From assembly GCA_938092125.1 (NCBI GenBank), contig CALKMQ010000132.1, positions 1 through 17,940 of the forward strand: 17,940 bases of DNA. The letters are read 5' to 3'. Numbering within the stretch: the first letter of the stretch is position 1; each line of letters starts with the position of its first letter. Below, in pieces: positions 7,739 through 14,893 of the stretch. Both the position numbers and the translations under genes were made by a program. A model generated the notes under the pieces. That model was not told where the DNA came from, did no database searches, and saw nothing but the letters and a program-made list of their open reading frames with translations. This DNA comes from an uncultured bacterium. Lineage in GTDB: Bacteria; Fidelibacterota; Marinisomatia; Marinisomatales; UBA1611.

Positions 7739-8829
7739 TTACTGCCTTCTAATTGCTTTGTTAAAATTTTTAAATATTTTTCTTTCACAATATTTGTGAA
7801 TTCGGTCGTCGATAAACTTAGACTTTCATCGTTTATTATATCAGCCGTACCATGACCATCCTCAAGGGCATCGCTAACAGCTTGATAAAGGTTCGATGAG
7901 ATGGTTTTTTCATTAAAGGTAATTTCCATCATCATAGCAATAGATAAAATGGCTGCAACCGGATTAGCAGTGTTTTTTCCAGCTAAATCGGGAGCAGAAC
8001 CATGAACTGGTTCATACATAGAATGATTATCGCCAATACTTGCGGATGGCAGCATTCCTAAGCTTCCTGTAATCATAGCAGATATATCACTTAAAATATC
8101 TCCAAATAAGTTTTGAGTAACAATCACATCAAACTGTTTAGGGTTATGAATAATCTGCATCGCAGCATTATCAACATACATATCAGTCAATTTTACGTCT
8201 GAATATTCTGTATGAACTTCGTGCACAATATCTTGCCAAAACTGAGAACTTTCTAAAACATTTGATTTATGAACTGAAACTAAATTTTTCGTTCGATTTT
8301 GAGCTAGTTTAAATGATACATGGGCAATTCGCTCCACCTCATTTTTTGAGTATTCTAAAGTATTCCAGCCTCTTTTTTTATCCTTACCTCGAGGACTACC
8401 AAAATAAATACCTCCTGTTAGCTCTCTTACAATTAAAATATCTGTATCTTCAATTATATTGGGTTTTAGACTTGATGAATTAATTAAAGACTTAAATACA
8501 TTGGCTGGTCTTAAATTCGAATAAAGGCCTAGGCTCTTCCTTAATTTTAACAAAGCTTGTTCAGGTTTATTATCATGCTCTACATTATCCCATTTGGGAC
8601 CTCCAACGGCACCTAAGAATACCGAATCTGACGATAGGCAAACTTCTAAAGTATCATTAGTGATAGGTGTACCATGTAAATCAATTGATCTACCTCCTAT
8701 GACTTTTTCAATGAAATCAAATTTTATATCACTATGTTTAGATACTTCTTTTAATATTTCTGTTGCAGAAGCTGTTATTTCTGGACCAATACCATCTCCA
8801 GCAAGAATTACAATTTTATAATGTTTCAT
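7735..8829 (-). CDS. leuB: 3-isopropylmalate dehydrogenase
   Basis: First gene of the operon, encoding a 364-residue NAD-dependent oxidative decarboxylase that turns 3-isopropylmalate into 2-oxoisocaproate, and possibly beta-methylmalate into 2-oxobutyrate in the citramalate route. It has the beta-decarboxylating dehydrogenase fold signatures: ILAGDGIGPEI (8-18), AVGGPKWD (74-81), LRKSLGLYSNLRP (96-108), RELTGGIYFG with catalytic Y142, SVHKSNVL with K188, and metal aspartates D220, D244 and D248 in YVDNAAM and NLFGDILSD. The adenine-binding loop is MYEPVHGSAPDLAGKNTANP (271-290). The pattern is that of bacterial LeuB rather than isocitrate or tartrate dehydrogenase. No Shine-Dalgarno sequence precedes the ATG at 8829. 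The operon promoter should lie in the 484-bp region upstream. Confidence 0.95.
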   Translation of the reverse strand: MKHYKIVILAGDGIGPEITASATEILKEVSKHSDIKFDFIEKVIGGRSIDLHGTPITNDTLEVCLSSDSVFLGAVGGPKWDNVEHDNKPEQALLKLRKSLGLYSNLRPANVFKSLINSSSLKPNIIEDTDILIVRELTGGIYFGSPRGKDKKRGWNTLEYSKNEVERIAHVSFKLAQNRTKNLVSVHKSNVLESSQFWQDIVHEVHTEYSDVKLTDMYVDNAAMQIIHNPKQFDVIVTQNLFGDILSDISAMITGSLGMLPSASIGDNHSMYEPVHGSAPDLAGKNTANPVAAILSIAMMMEITFNEKTISSNLYQAVSDALEDGHGTADIINDESLSLSTTEFTNIVKEKYLKILTKQLEGSK

Positions 8830-9313
8830 TATACTTATGCTTTATATCTTTTTTTCAATTCAAACTAACTGAATAATCTGTGATGCTGCGTGAATTAAGA
8901 AAGTTTTTATATCCCCAAATACCGCTTATACAGAATTATGGTTTCTTATTAAGCGATCAGAAAAGCGCGAATAATAATCAGAGATAAGAGAATGTCATTT
9001 AAAAAAGTGAATAACCGCAATTTTTCCTTTACATAAAAAATTGACAATGTATTGCTGCTAGTACTGTATTTATGGTTTTTCACGATTAATTACATACTCT
9101 TTAATATTTGAATCATAATATTATAAGTATATAAATTAAATATTAATTTTATATAGACAAATAAATAATATTTTAAAGTTTTAAGGCAAAAATTCTTCAA
9201 GATTTTATTTAATAGTATATGTACTCTGTACTCTGAAAGTGGATTCATTATTATCTTATTTGAATTTTTAGTTACATTTTTTCAACTTATTAAAGAAAAG
9301 GCCTGTAAACATT
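8830..9313. other. divergent intergenic region between leuB and asnB
   Basis: This 484-bp stretch separates the starts of the minus-strand leu operon and the plus-strand asnB and must hold both promoters. It is very AT-rich, especially 9100-9180, which has an AAATTAA-ATA-TTAATTT dyad at 9133-9149. A TTGACA occurs at 9041-9046 on the plus strand but lacks a convincing -10 at the right distance. GTACTCT is repeated in tandem at 9221-9234. A 34-codon plus-strand ORF (8883-8987) has no supporting evidence. I found no leucine-rich leader peptide, T-box, tRNA or terminator. The long leader of leuB may still hold regulation that I cannot recognise. Confidence 0.5.
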
Positions 9314-10903
9314 ATGTGTGGAATATTTACCGTCTACGGTGCAAGTTATAATTGGATCTCATTAGAGAATTCTTTTAATAAAATATCTTATAGGGGGCCA
9401 GACTCAAGTAGTGTAGTCCGCGTAAATAAAAAATTAATAATGGCTTTTCATAGACTTGCAATTATGGGTCTAAGTAATTCTGGTAACCAGCCAATGAAGC
9501 ATCCGAATGATGATTCTCTTACGCTTATGTGCAATGGAGAAATTTATAATTATAAAGAGCTCGCCCATAAGTACAATTTTAAACTTTCAACGGGTTCTGA
9601 TTGTGAAATTATTTTACATTTATTTAAAGAGCTAGGGGTAGGGAAAACTATAGACCAGCTTGATGGTGTATTTATGTTTACCGTATATGATGAAACAAAT
9701 GATATCTTATATGCTGGTCGTGATCCTATGGGTGTTAGGCCGGGATTTATTGCAAACGCTGGGGATGAAACATTTATATCATCAGAGGCTAAATCTTTAA
9801 TAAAATTTTCTAAAAATATAATACCTTTTCCTCCTGGAACATGGTGGTCTTCAGATAATCCATCTAAATTTGAAAGATATTTTTACTACGATTCAAATAA
9901 GCCTTCATCAAGTGATGAAAATGTAATTTTAGGAGATATTAAATCTTTACTAATAGAAGCGGTTTTAAAGAGACTTATGTCTGAAAGAGAGATAGGTTGT
10001 TTGTTGTCTGGTGGTCTTGACTCTAGTTTGATCGCAAGCATCGTCTCAAAGAATTACAGTGGAGGAAATTTAAATACTTTCTCTATTGGTATTGATGGTA
10101 GTGTGGATCTTCAATATGCGCAAATAGTTGCAAATTTCATTCGATCAAATCACCATAGTATTCAAATATCTGAAAAAGAATTTTTAAATGCGATAGAAAC
10201 TGTTATCTATAATATTGAATCCTATGATACTACTACTGTTAGAGCAAGCGTGGGTAATTACCTAGTTTCAAAATATATAAAAGAAAATACAAACTGTAAA
10301 GTTATCTTTAATGGTGATGGAAGTGATGAAGTGTGTTGTGGCTACTTATACCTTAGAAATGCACCTAGTTCCAAAGATTTACAAATGGAAAGCGAGAAAC
10401 TCGTAAAAGAACTTTATTTATATGATGTTTTAAGATCAGATCGTAGTATTAGTTCGAATGGATTAGAAGCGCGCACACCATTTTTAGACAAAAAATTTGT
10501 GAAATATTATTTATCTATTCCTGGAGAATTAAAAACATTTAATACAAATAATGTAATTGAAAAAAAATTACTAAGAAAAGCGTTTGATGATGGGACATTC
10601 TTGCCAAAGGATGTGCTGTGGAGACGTAAAGTAGCCTTTTCTGACGGGGTGAGTTCACAAGAAAAATCTTGGCATAAAATCATTCAACAATATGTAAATA
10701 CAAAAATAACAGATAAAGAATTCTCAAATGCTCAAACATCAATGCCTCATTGTACTCCGTTATTAAAAGAGAGCTATTACTATAGAAAAATATTCGAAAA
10801 CTTTTTTCCAGATAATGAAAAGCTCATTCCGCACTTTTGGATGCCAAAGTGGTCAGATGCAACCGACCCCTCAGCAAGAGAATTAAAAAATTATAAGGAA
10901 TAA
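9314..10903 (+). CDS. asnB: asparagine synthetase (glutamine-hydrolysing)
   Basis: A 529-residue cytoplasmic enzyme, slightly shorter than E. coli AsnB (554), that makes asparagine from aspartate, ATP and glutamine. The N-terminal class II glutaminase domain begins MCGIF, with C2 becoming the nucleophile after Met removal, followed by YRGPD (26-30), HRLAI (R47), CNGEIYN (73-79) and TGSDCE (D96). The synthetase domain has the PP-loop LLSGGLDSS (230-238), ESYDTTTVRAS (302-312), NGDGSDEVCCGYLY (333-346), LEARTPFLDKKF (384-395) and WRRKVAFSDGV (436-446); the tail is FWMPKW...DPSAREL. In E. coli AsnB the 333-346 segment reads SGEGSDEVFGGYLY, so the conserved Glu is Asp here (D335) and Phe-Gly is Cys-Cys (C341, C342). 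The start is fixed by the required MCG. The Shine-Dalgarno sequence is weak (AAAAGG, well upstream). Its stop lies 18 bp from the convergent secreted-protein gene. Confidence 0.93.
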   Translation: MCGIFTVYGASYNWISLENSFNKISYRGPDSSSVVRVNKKLIMAFHRLAIMGLSNSGNQPMKHPNDDSLTLMCNGEIYNYKELAHKYNFKLSTGSDCEIILHLFKELGVGKTIDQLDGVFMFTVYDETNDILYAGRDPMGVRPGFIANAGDETFISSEAKSLIKFSKNIIPFPPGTWWSSDNPSKFERYFYYDSNKPSSSDENVILGDIKSLLIEAVLKRLMSEREIGCLLSGGLDSSLIASIVSKNYSGGNLNTFSIGIDGSVDLQYAQIVANFIRSNHHSIQISEKEFLNAIETVIYNIESYDTTTVRASVGNYLVSKYIKENTNCKVIFNGDGSDEVCCGYLYLRNAPSSKDLQMESEKLVKELYLYDVLRSDRSISSNGLEARTPFLDKKFVKYYLSIPGELKTFNTNNVIEKKLLRKAFDDGTFLPKDVLWRRKVAFSDGVSSQEKSWHKIIQQYVNTKITDKEFSNAQTSMPHCTPLLKESYYYRKIFENFFPDNEKLIPHFWMPKWSDATDPSARELKNYKE

Positions 10904-10921
10904 TTCAGCCATCTAGTAATT

Positions 10922-12418
10922 TTATTTTAAAAGAACCATTTTCATGGACTGTTGACTTTCATTTGTTGTTAGTATATAAAAGTAAAGCCCAGCAGAAACA
11001 ACATTGCCATTTTTATCAAGAGAATTCCACGCAAGAGTCTTGATCCCCGCAGTTTGATTTTTATTTAATAATGTTTTTACCAACTTTCCATTAGCATCAT
11101 ATATTGAAACATTAACAATACCATCAAATGGGAGTTCGAACTTAATTGTTGTAGAGGGATTAAATGGATTTGGATAATTCTGATGCAACTTAAACTCCTT
11201 TGGTAAATAGTCGTTACTAAACGCATATAGCGATGAGTTAACTATTAATGTTGCACTGAATGGCCCTCTATTTCCAGCATGATCAAAAGCAGAAATTCTA
11301 TAATACGCAGTAACTCCTTCTGAATAGTCTAAATCTAGATGGAGGTTATTTGTTGTAACAATTGATTCATATTGGTCTGTTTCAAATAATGGGTCTGCAG
11401 ATTTATCAATTTCATAATGGTTGAAATCATTATCAGATATGTGGTCCCAACGTAGTTGAATAGAATTTTGATTTAGGGTAAAGTTAAAATTTGCTGGAGT
11501 ATTTGGTGCAAGATTATCTACTGAATAACCATATCCAACAATACTCACAGAGTTGATATCAATCTCATAGTTTTGTGCTATTACTCTATAACCTGTCATT
11601 CCGTTGTGTTGATTGGAAGAGTCTGATAAAGTAAGAGCTTCATAGTAGTATACTTTTTCCCCTAATCCTCCGAAAGATCCAAGATTTACCCAATTAGGAT
11701 CATCAAACCGTTGAATAGTATAGCTATCTATACCATGGGGGTGTGCATCTACATCAATCATAGATCTATTAATTTCTAAATAAACACGCCCACCTTGATC
11801 ATCAGATATATCTTGTATGCTTATAATGTTAGGAGAAACATCTATGGGGCCTGATCTCCAATAAGAGACACCTCCTCCGCCTCCTCCACCATCACCGTCC
11901 GTGCCTCCTCCAGGCCAACCTGTGCCATTTCCAGATGTCCAGCTAGTAAAATTAATATCATAGTATTTTTGGTCAGGTATTGAATAAATCGAACCAACTG
12001 TTCCAGGTAGAAATTTAGGAACGTAAGCAATGCTAAATACACCGACTGCAAGATATTCACTTACATATGCAAAAGAAGGACGACCTTTCCAAAGAGTGTT
12101 AGAAGGTGAACCAGATATGTAACTATTTTCAGTAATTGGATTATATATCGCCTGGCTACTTCCTCGCACTAAAGCAACATCATCTGAAATTATGTCCCAA
12201 TTATCAGAATCGGTAGGATCGGCATAATCTTCTTTTTGATAATAAACAGTTCCTTCATTACAAAATGATATTGGTAATTCGTCGCAGCAATTATCTTCAC
12301 CAAACGCGTATTCCAACACATCAATACCTTCCCCATTAATATGGTTCTGATACATCTCAAGGCACTGAGCATATGATAAAGATGTTATAACTAGCAGTGC
12401 TAGTAAAATTCTAAGCAT
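10922..12418 (-). CDS. T9SS-exported protein with poly-Gly linker and fibronectin III domain
   Basis: A 498-residue secreted protein of unknown function. It has a signal peptide MLRILLALLVITSLSYAQ (1-18) and a mature N-terminal module containing Cys 19, 44, 45 and 53. Next comes a flexible linker (about 162-183) rich in Gly, Thr and Asp and ending in seven glycines. A beta-rich region follows, including DDQGGRVYLEINRS (206-219) and IDSYTIQRF (230-238). A fibronectin type III-like domain (about 303-395; APNTPANFNF, AYYRISAFDHAGN) leads to a T9SS type A sorting domain (about 405-498) with HQNYPNPFNPSTTIKFELP and the end MKMVLLK. By family knowledge this tail directs passage through the outer-membrane T9SS and is removed or anchored there. 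The N-terminal module matches nothing I know, so an enzymatic or adhesive role cannot be chosen. No Shine-Dalgarno sequence was seen. Confidence 0.88.
   Translation of the reverse strand: MLRILLALLVITSLSYAQCLEMYQNHINGEGIDVLEYAFGEDNCCDELPISFCNEGTVYYQKEDYADPTDSDNWDIISDDVALVRGSSQAIYNPITENSYISGSPSNTLWKGRPSFAYVSEYLAVGVFSIAYVPKFLPGTVGSIYSIPDQKYYDINFTSWTSGNGTGWPGGGTDGDGGGGGGGVSYWRSGPIDVSPNIISIQDISDDQGGRVYLEINRSMIDVDAHPHGIDSYTIQRFDDPNWVNLGSFGGLGEKVYYYEALTLSDSSNQHNGMTGYRVIAQNYEIDINSVSIVGYGYSVDNLAPNTPANFNFTLNQNSIQLRWDHISDNDFNHYEIDKSADPLFETDQYESIVTTNNLHLDLDYSEGVTAYYRISAFDHAGNRGPFSATLIVNSSLYAFSNDYLPKEFKLHQNYPNPFNPSTTIKFELPFDGIVNVSIYDANGKLVKTLLNKNQTAGIKTLAWNSLDKNGNVVSAGLYFYILTTNESQQSMKMVLLK
11871..11890 (-). 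repeat. GGN-type simple repeat coding for the poly-Gly linker
   Basis: Plus-strand bases 11871-11890 consist almost entirely of CCT and CC-containing triplets, which read as consecutive glycine codons on the minus strand (residues 177-183 of the secreted protein). It is a GC-rich simple repeat in an AT-rich region, so its copy number could vary by slippage and change the linker length without a frameshift. Confidence 0.6.
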
Positions 12419-12506
12419 AAATGTTTTCTTTCTTTAATTATAATTATATAAATGTTCGATAAAAATGTACATAAAAGCAAATTTCTAATATAAATGAGAT
12501 CGTTTC

Positions 12507-12535
12507 TTAACCAAGGTTAATAATTAGCTTAGCTA
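12507..12535. promoter_or_regulatory. two adjacent short dyads, possible operator region
   Basis: TTAACC-AA-GGTTAA (12507-12520) is followed after four bases by TAGCT-T-AGCTA (12525-12535). They lie about 90-115 bp upstream of the secreted-protein start at 12418 and 125-150 bp upstream of the decayed plus-strand gene. Paired dyads are what a dimeric regulator would bind, but in AT-rich DNA such short repeats also occur by chance. Confidence 0.25.
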
Positions 12536-12659
12536 TTAAATGATAATAAAATATAGAAAGATTAAGTTCCTTTACGACGCATTAAATTATAACCAACATT
12601 TTAAGTTTTATAATTACGTTTCAATAATTATTAGTTCATTTCACTAAGGTATATAATAC

Positions 12660-13168
12660 ATATTAAAAATAATATTAATTCTGATTGTGTTAACAAGCCT
12701 TACTTTGTCCCAAGGTTTTGTTATCAATGAATCAATATCTAAAAATATTAATACGATTTTCGATGAAGACGGCTCCTCGCCAGATTGGATAGAAATATAT
12801 AACTCGAATTTAAATTCTCAAGATATCGGAGGTTTTTTTCTATCAGATAATAAAAATGAATTAAATAAATGGGAATTTCCTGAAGGTATTTTAGAGCCTC
12901 AAAGTTATCTTTTAGTTTTTACTAGCGACAAAGACAAAAATATATGGCCTCAAGGTGAATGGGTTCCTTTGATTAATTTGGGTGCGACTTGGAATTATAA
13001 AGAAGGCTCATTAAAACGCTAATTGATGAGTATCAGATTTCTGGATTCAAAACGATAAAATGGGATGCCACGAATAAGAATGGTCAACAAATTGCAGCGG
13101 GAATGTACATTTATAGGATTAAAGCAGGAAACTATAGCGAGACCAAAAAGATGGTATTATTAAAATAA
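12660..13168 (+). pseudogene. decayed lamin-tail domain protein with T9SS sorting-domain remnant
   Basis: This is the wreck of a secreted-protein gene. The frame opens after a stop at 12654-12656 and reads ILKIILILIVLTSLTLSQ, a textbook signal peptide except that its first codon is ATA (12660), where ATG is expected. The only usable start left is GTG at 12687, which cuts the signal peptide in half. A lamin-tail-like domain follows (VINESISKN, DEDGSSPDWIEIYNS, FFLSDNKNELNKWEFPEG, YLLVFTSD), then GATWNYKEG, and the frame stops at 13020-13022. From about 13007 another frame (shifted by two bases) encodes the second half of a T9SS sorting domain, LIKTLIDEYQISGFKTIKW through KAGNYSETKKMVLLK, with its stop at 13166-13168. 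The QNYPNPFNP anchor and everything between are missing, so an internal deletion that broke the frame is the simplest explanation. Confidence 0.8.
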
Positions 13169-13241
13169 CATGCCAATGATTAATTTCGTTACTCCATAAA
13201 TAAAAAATTTAGTGTTAGAAAATTGTTAATTTTCTTTTTAT

Positions 13242-13337
13242 AATACTTCGTGTATTTTGTTCAACCTATAATATTATCATCTTTCGTTTGGTGGCCATCC
13301 CGGCCATATATATTCCTTAATTACGCTTCGTAGCGTA
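13242..13337 (+). promoter_or_regulatory. three small hairpins in the trpB2 upstream region
   Basis: Three perfect stems lie between the decayed gene and trpB2: AATAC-TTCGT-GTATT (13242-13256), TGGCC-ATCCC-GGCCA (13292-13306) and TACGCT-TCGT-AGCGTA (13322-13337). Each is only 5-6 bp and none has a proper U-tract, although the first is followed by TTTTG. They may be mRNA leader structure or the remains of a repeat. No known riboswitch or trp leader peptide is recognisable. Confidence 0.3.
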
Positions 13338-13366
13338 CAACACTAGTACATAAAATTAAATATAAC

Positions 13367-13380
13367 ATTCGCATGCGAAT
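13367..13380. promoter_or_regulatory. perfect 14-bp palindrome upstream of trpB2, candidate operator
   Basis: ATTCGCATGCGAAT is its own exact reverse complement. Its centre lies 38 bp upstream of the trpB2 ATG at 13412. A perfect GC-centred palindrome of this length is unlikely by chance in such AT-rich DNA and has the form of a binding site for a homodimeric repressor. It does not match the E. coli TrpR operator as I remember it (centred on CTAG). The regulator is unknown. Confidence 0.45.
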
Positions 13381-13401
13381 CACCTTCGCGTGTTTAATAA
13401 T

Positions 13402-13406
13402 AAGGA
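13402..13406 (+). promoter_or_regulatory. ribosome binding site that fixes the trpB2 start
   Basis: AAGGA ends five bases before the ATG at 13412. This supports that codon over the in-frame ATG at 13373, which lies inside the palindrome, has no such element and would add 13 residues (MRITFACLIIRNK) unlike family members. Confidence 0.65.
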
Positions 13407-13411
13407 ATAAG

Positions 13412-14764
13412 ATGAAAATTAAAACAACTTTAACAGAAGATAGTATACCAGAAAACTACTATAATATAGCTGCAGACTTGAAAGAACCTCTTTCTCCCGT
13501 TTTACACCCTGAAACAAAACAGCCAGTTGGGCCAGGTGACTTATCTCCAATGTTCCCCATCGAGCTCATTGGACAGGAAGTGAGCCAAGATAGATACATA
13601 ACGATACCAGATGAAATACGAGATATATATCGATTATATCGCCCTACACCTCTATATCGAGCAAGATCGTTAGAGAAAGCATTAGATACGCCAGCAAAAA
13701 TATACTATAAATATGAAGGTGTTAGTCCAACTGGTAGTCACAAACCAAATACTGCGATCGCTCAAGCTTTCTATAATAAAAAAGAGGGTATTGAAAAATT
13801 GACAACAGAAACAGGTGCAGGTCAGTGGGGATGTTCATTGGCATTTGCTTGCGCAAAGTTTGGAATAGATCTTGATGTTTTTATGGTAAAAGTAAGTTAT
13901 AATCAAAAACCTTACAGAAGAGCAATGATGGAAGCTTACGGTGCAAACTGTATAGCCAGTCCTTCTAAATATTCTGAAGTTGGTAGAGAAATATTAGCGA
14001 AAACTCCGGATTCAACTGGGAGTTTAGGAATAGCTATTTCTGAGGCAGTAGAGAAGTGTGTTACAGATTCAAATACAAAGTATGCTCTTGGTTCTGTGTT
14101 AAACCATGTTCTAACGCATCAGACAATCATAGGGCAGGAAGCAATGGAACAACTAGCAAGTATAGAAGAATATCCTGATACAATAGTTGGTTGTACTGGA
14201 GGTGGAAGTAACTTTGCAGGTATTGCTTTTCCTTTCCTTGGTAAATCACTTAGAAATGATGAAAGTATTGAATTAAGGGCTATAGAACCTTCTGCATGTC
14301 CTAGCCTAACTAAAGGTAAGTTTGCTTATGATTTTGGAGATACAGGTGGAATGACGCCTCTTGTAAAGATGCATACGCTTGGTTCAAACTTTATACCTTC
14401 TGGTTTTCATGCCGGTGGTTTAAGGTATCATGGAATGGCTCCTATTGTAAGTCATTTAGTTAATAACGGATATGTTAATCCAGAATCATATACTCAGTTA
14501 GATGTATTCAAAGCTGGACTCTTATTTGCTAAGAATGAAGGTATTATCCCAGCTCCTGAGGCAAACCATGCTGTGAAGGGTGCTATAGAGGCGGCTTTAA
14601 GAGCTAAAGAAAGCGGTGAAAATAAAACTATTCTTTTTAATCTTTGCGGACATGGGAACTTTGATATGCAAGCTTATACTGATTACTTTGAGGGCAAGTT
14701 ATTTGATCAGGAATATTCAGATGAAGAGATTGGTATGGCACTATCGGGACTTCCTTCCGTTTAA
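13412..14764 (+). CDS. trpB: tryptophan synthase beta chain, TrpB2 type
   Basis: A 450-residue PLP enzyme of the TrpB2 subfamily, longer than the usual 390-400-residue TrpB1. TrpB joins indole and serine to give tryptophan. TrpB2 hallmarks are the N-terminal extension, RPTPLYRARSLEKAL (77-91), YYKYEGVSPTGSHKPNTA with PLP lysine K111, LTTETGAGQWG with catalytic E133, the phosphate-binding loop GCTGGGSNF (260-268), IEPSACPSLTKG (291-302), HAGGLRYHGMAP (333-344), PAPEANHAVKGA (380-391) and the ending NLCGHGNFD. All key residues are intact. No trpA or other trp gene is adjacent, and TrpB2 is thought to work poorly with TrpA, so it may act alone as an indole-salvaging or serine-using enzyme. The start is set by the AAGGA site. 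A strong terminator follows directly, so it is transcribed as a single gene. Confidence 0.93.
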   Translation: MKIKTTLTEDSIPENYYNIAADLKEPLSPVLHPETKQPVGPGDLSPMFPIELIGQEVSQDRYITIPDEIRDIYRLYRPTPLYRARSLEKALDTPAKIYYKYEGVSPTGSHKPNTAIAQAFYNKKEGIEKLTTETGAGQWGCSLAFACAKFGIDLDVFMVKVSYNQKPYRRAMMEAYGANCIASPSKYSEVGREILAKTPDSTGSLGIAISEAVEKCVTDSNTKYALGSVLNHVLTHQTIIGQEAMEQLASIEEYPDTIVGCTGGGSNFAGIAFPFLGKSLRNDESIELRAIEPSACPSLTKGKFAYDFGDTGGMTPLVKMHTLGSNFIPSGFHAGGLRYHGMAPIVSHLVNNGYVNPESYTQLDVFKAGLLFAKNEGIIPAPEANHAVKGAIEAALRAKESGENKTILFNLCGHGNFDMQAYTDYFEGKLFDQEYSDEEIGMALSGLPSV

Positions 14765-14786
14765 AAGTGATCATGATATAGCTAAT

Positions 14787-14832
14787 GAGGGAGGTAAATG
14801 TTTTTTAATAAAGGGCTTTGCCTCCTTCTTTT
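14787..14832 (+). terminator. intrinsic terminator after trpB2
   Basis: GAGGGAGGTAAA (14787-14798) pairs with TTTGCCTCCTTC (14817-14828) over 12 positions, two of them G-U wobbles. The loop is 18 nt (14799-14816) and the stem is followed by TTTT (14829-14832). It begins 23 bp after the trpB2 stop. On the minus strand it lacks a U-tract, so it serves trpB2 and not the convergent gene. Confidence 0.75.
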
Positions 14833-14893
14833 GTAAATCGTTTTGAAACTATGTCATTCTTTTAAAAAGAGATAATTGATTTTTTATGAATTG

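Noticed and set aside
8883..8987. 34-codon plus-strand ORF beginning MLRELRKFLYPQIP in the leuB-asnB spacer
   Set aside because: No ribosome binding site, no recognisable family and no operon context; this length is expected by chance.
8978..8998. Six-codon minus-strand ORF (MTFSYL) upstream of leuB as a possible leader peptide
   Set aside because: It has a single Leu codon and no attenuator stems following it; a leucine attenuator needs a run of Leu codons.
9041..9046. TTGACA as a -35 element for asnB
   Set aside because: No good -10 hexamer at 16-18 nt, and it lies about 270 bp from the start codon.
12687..13022. An intact 111-residue secreted protein starting at GTG 12687
   Set aside because: The GTG start truncates an obvious signal peptide, and the downstream out-of-frame sorting-domain remnant shows that the gene is broken.
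13373..13411. ATG at 13373 as the trpB2 start
   Set aside because: It lies in the palindrome, lacks a ribosome site and adds 13 residues atypical of the family; the ATG at 13412 has AAGGA five bases upstream.
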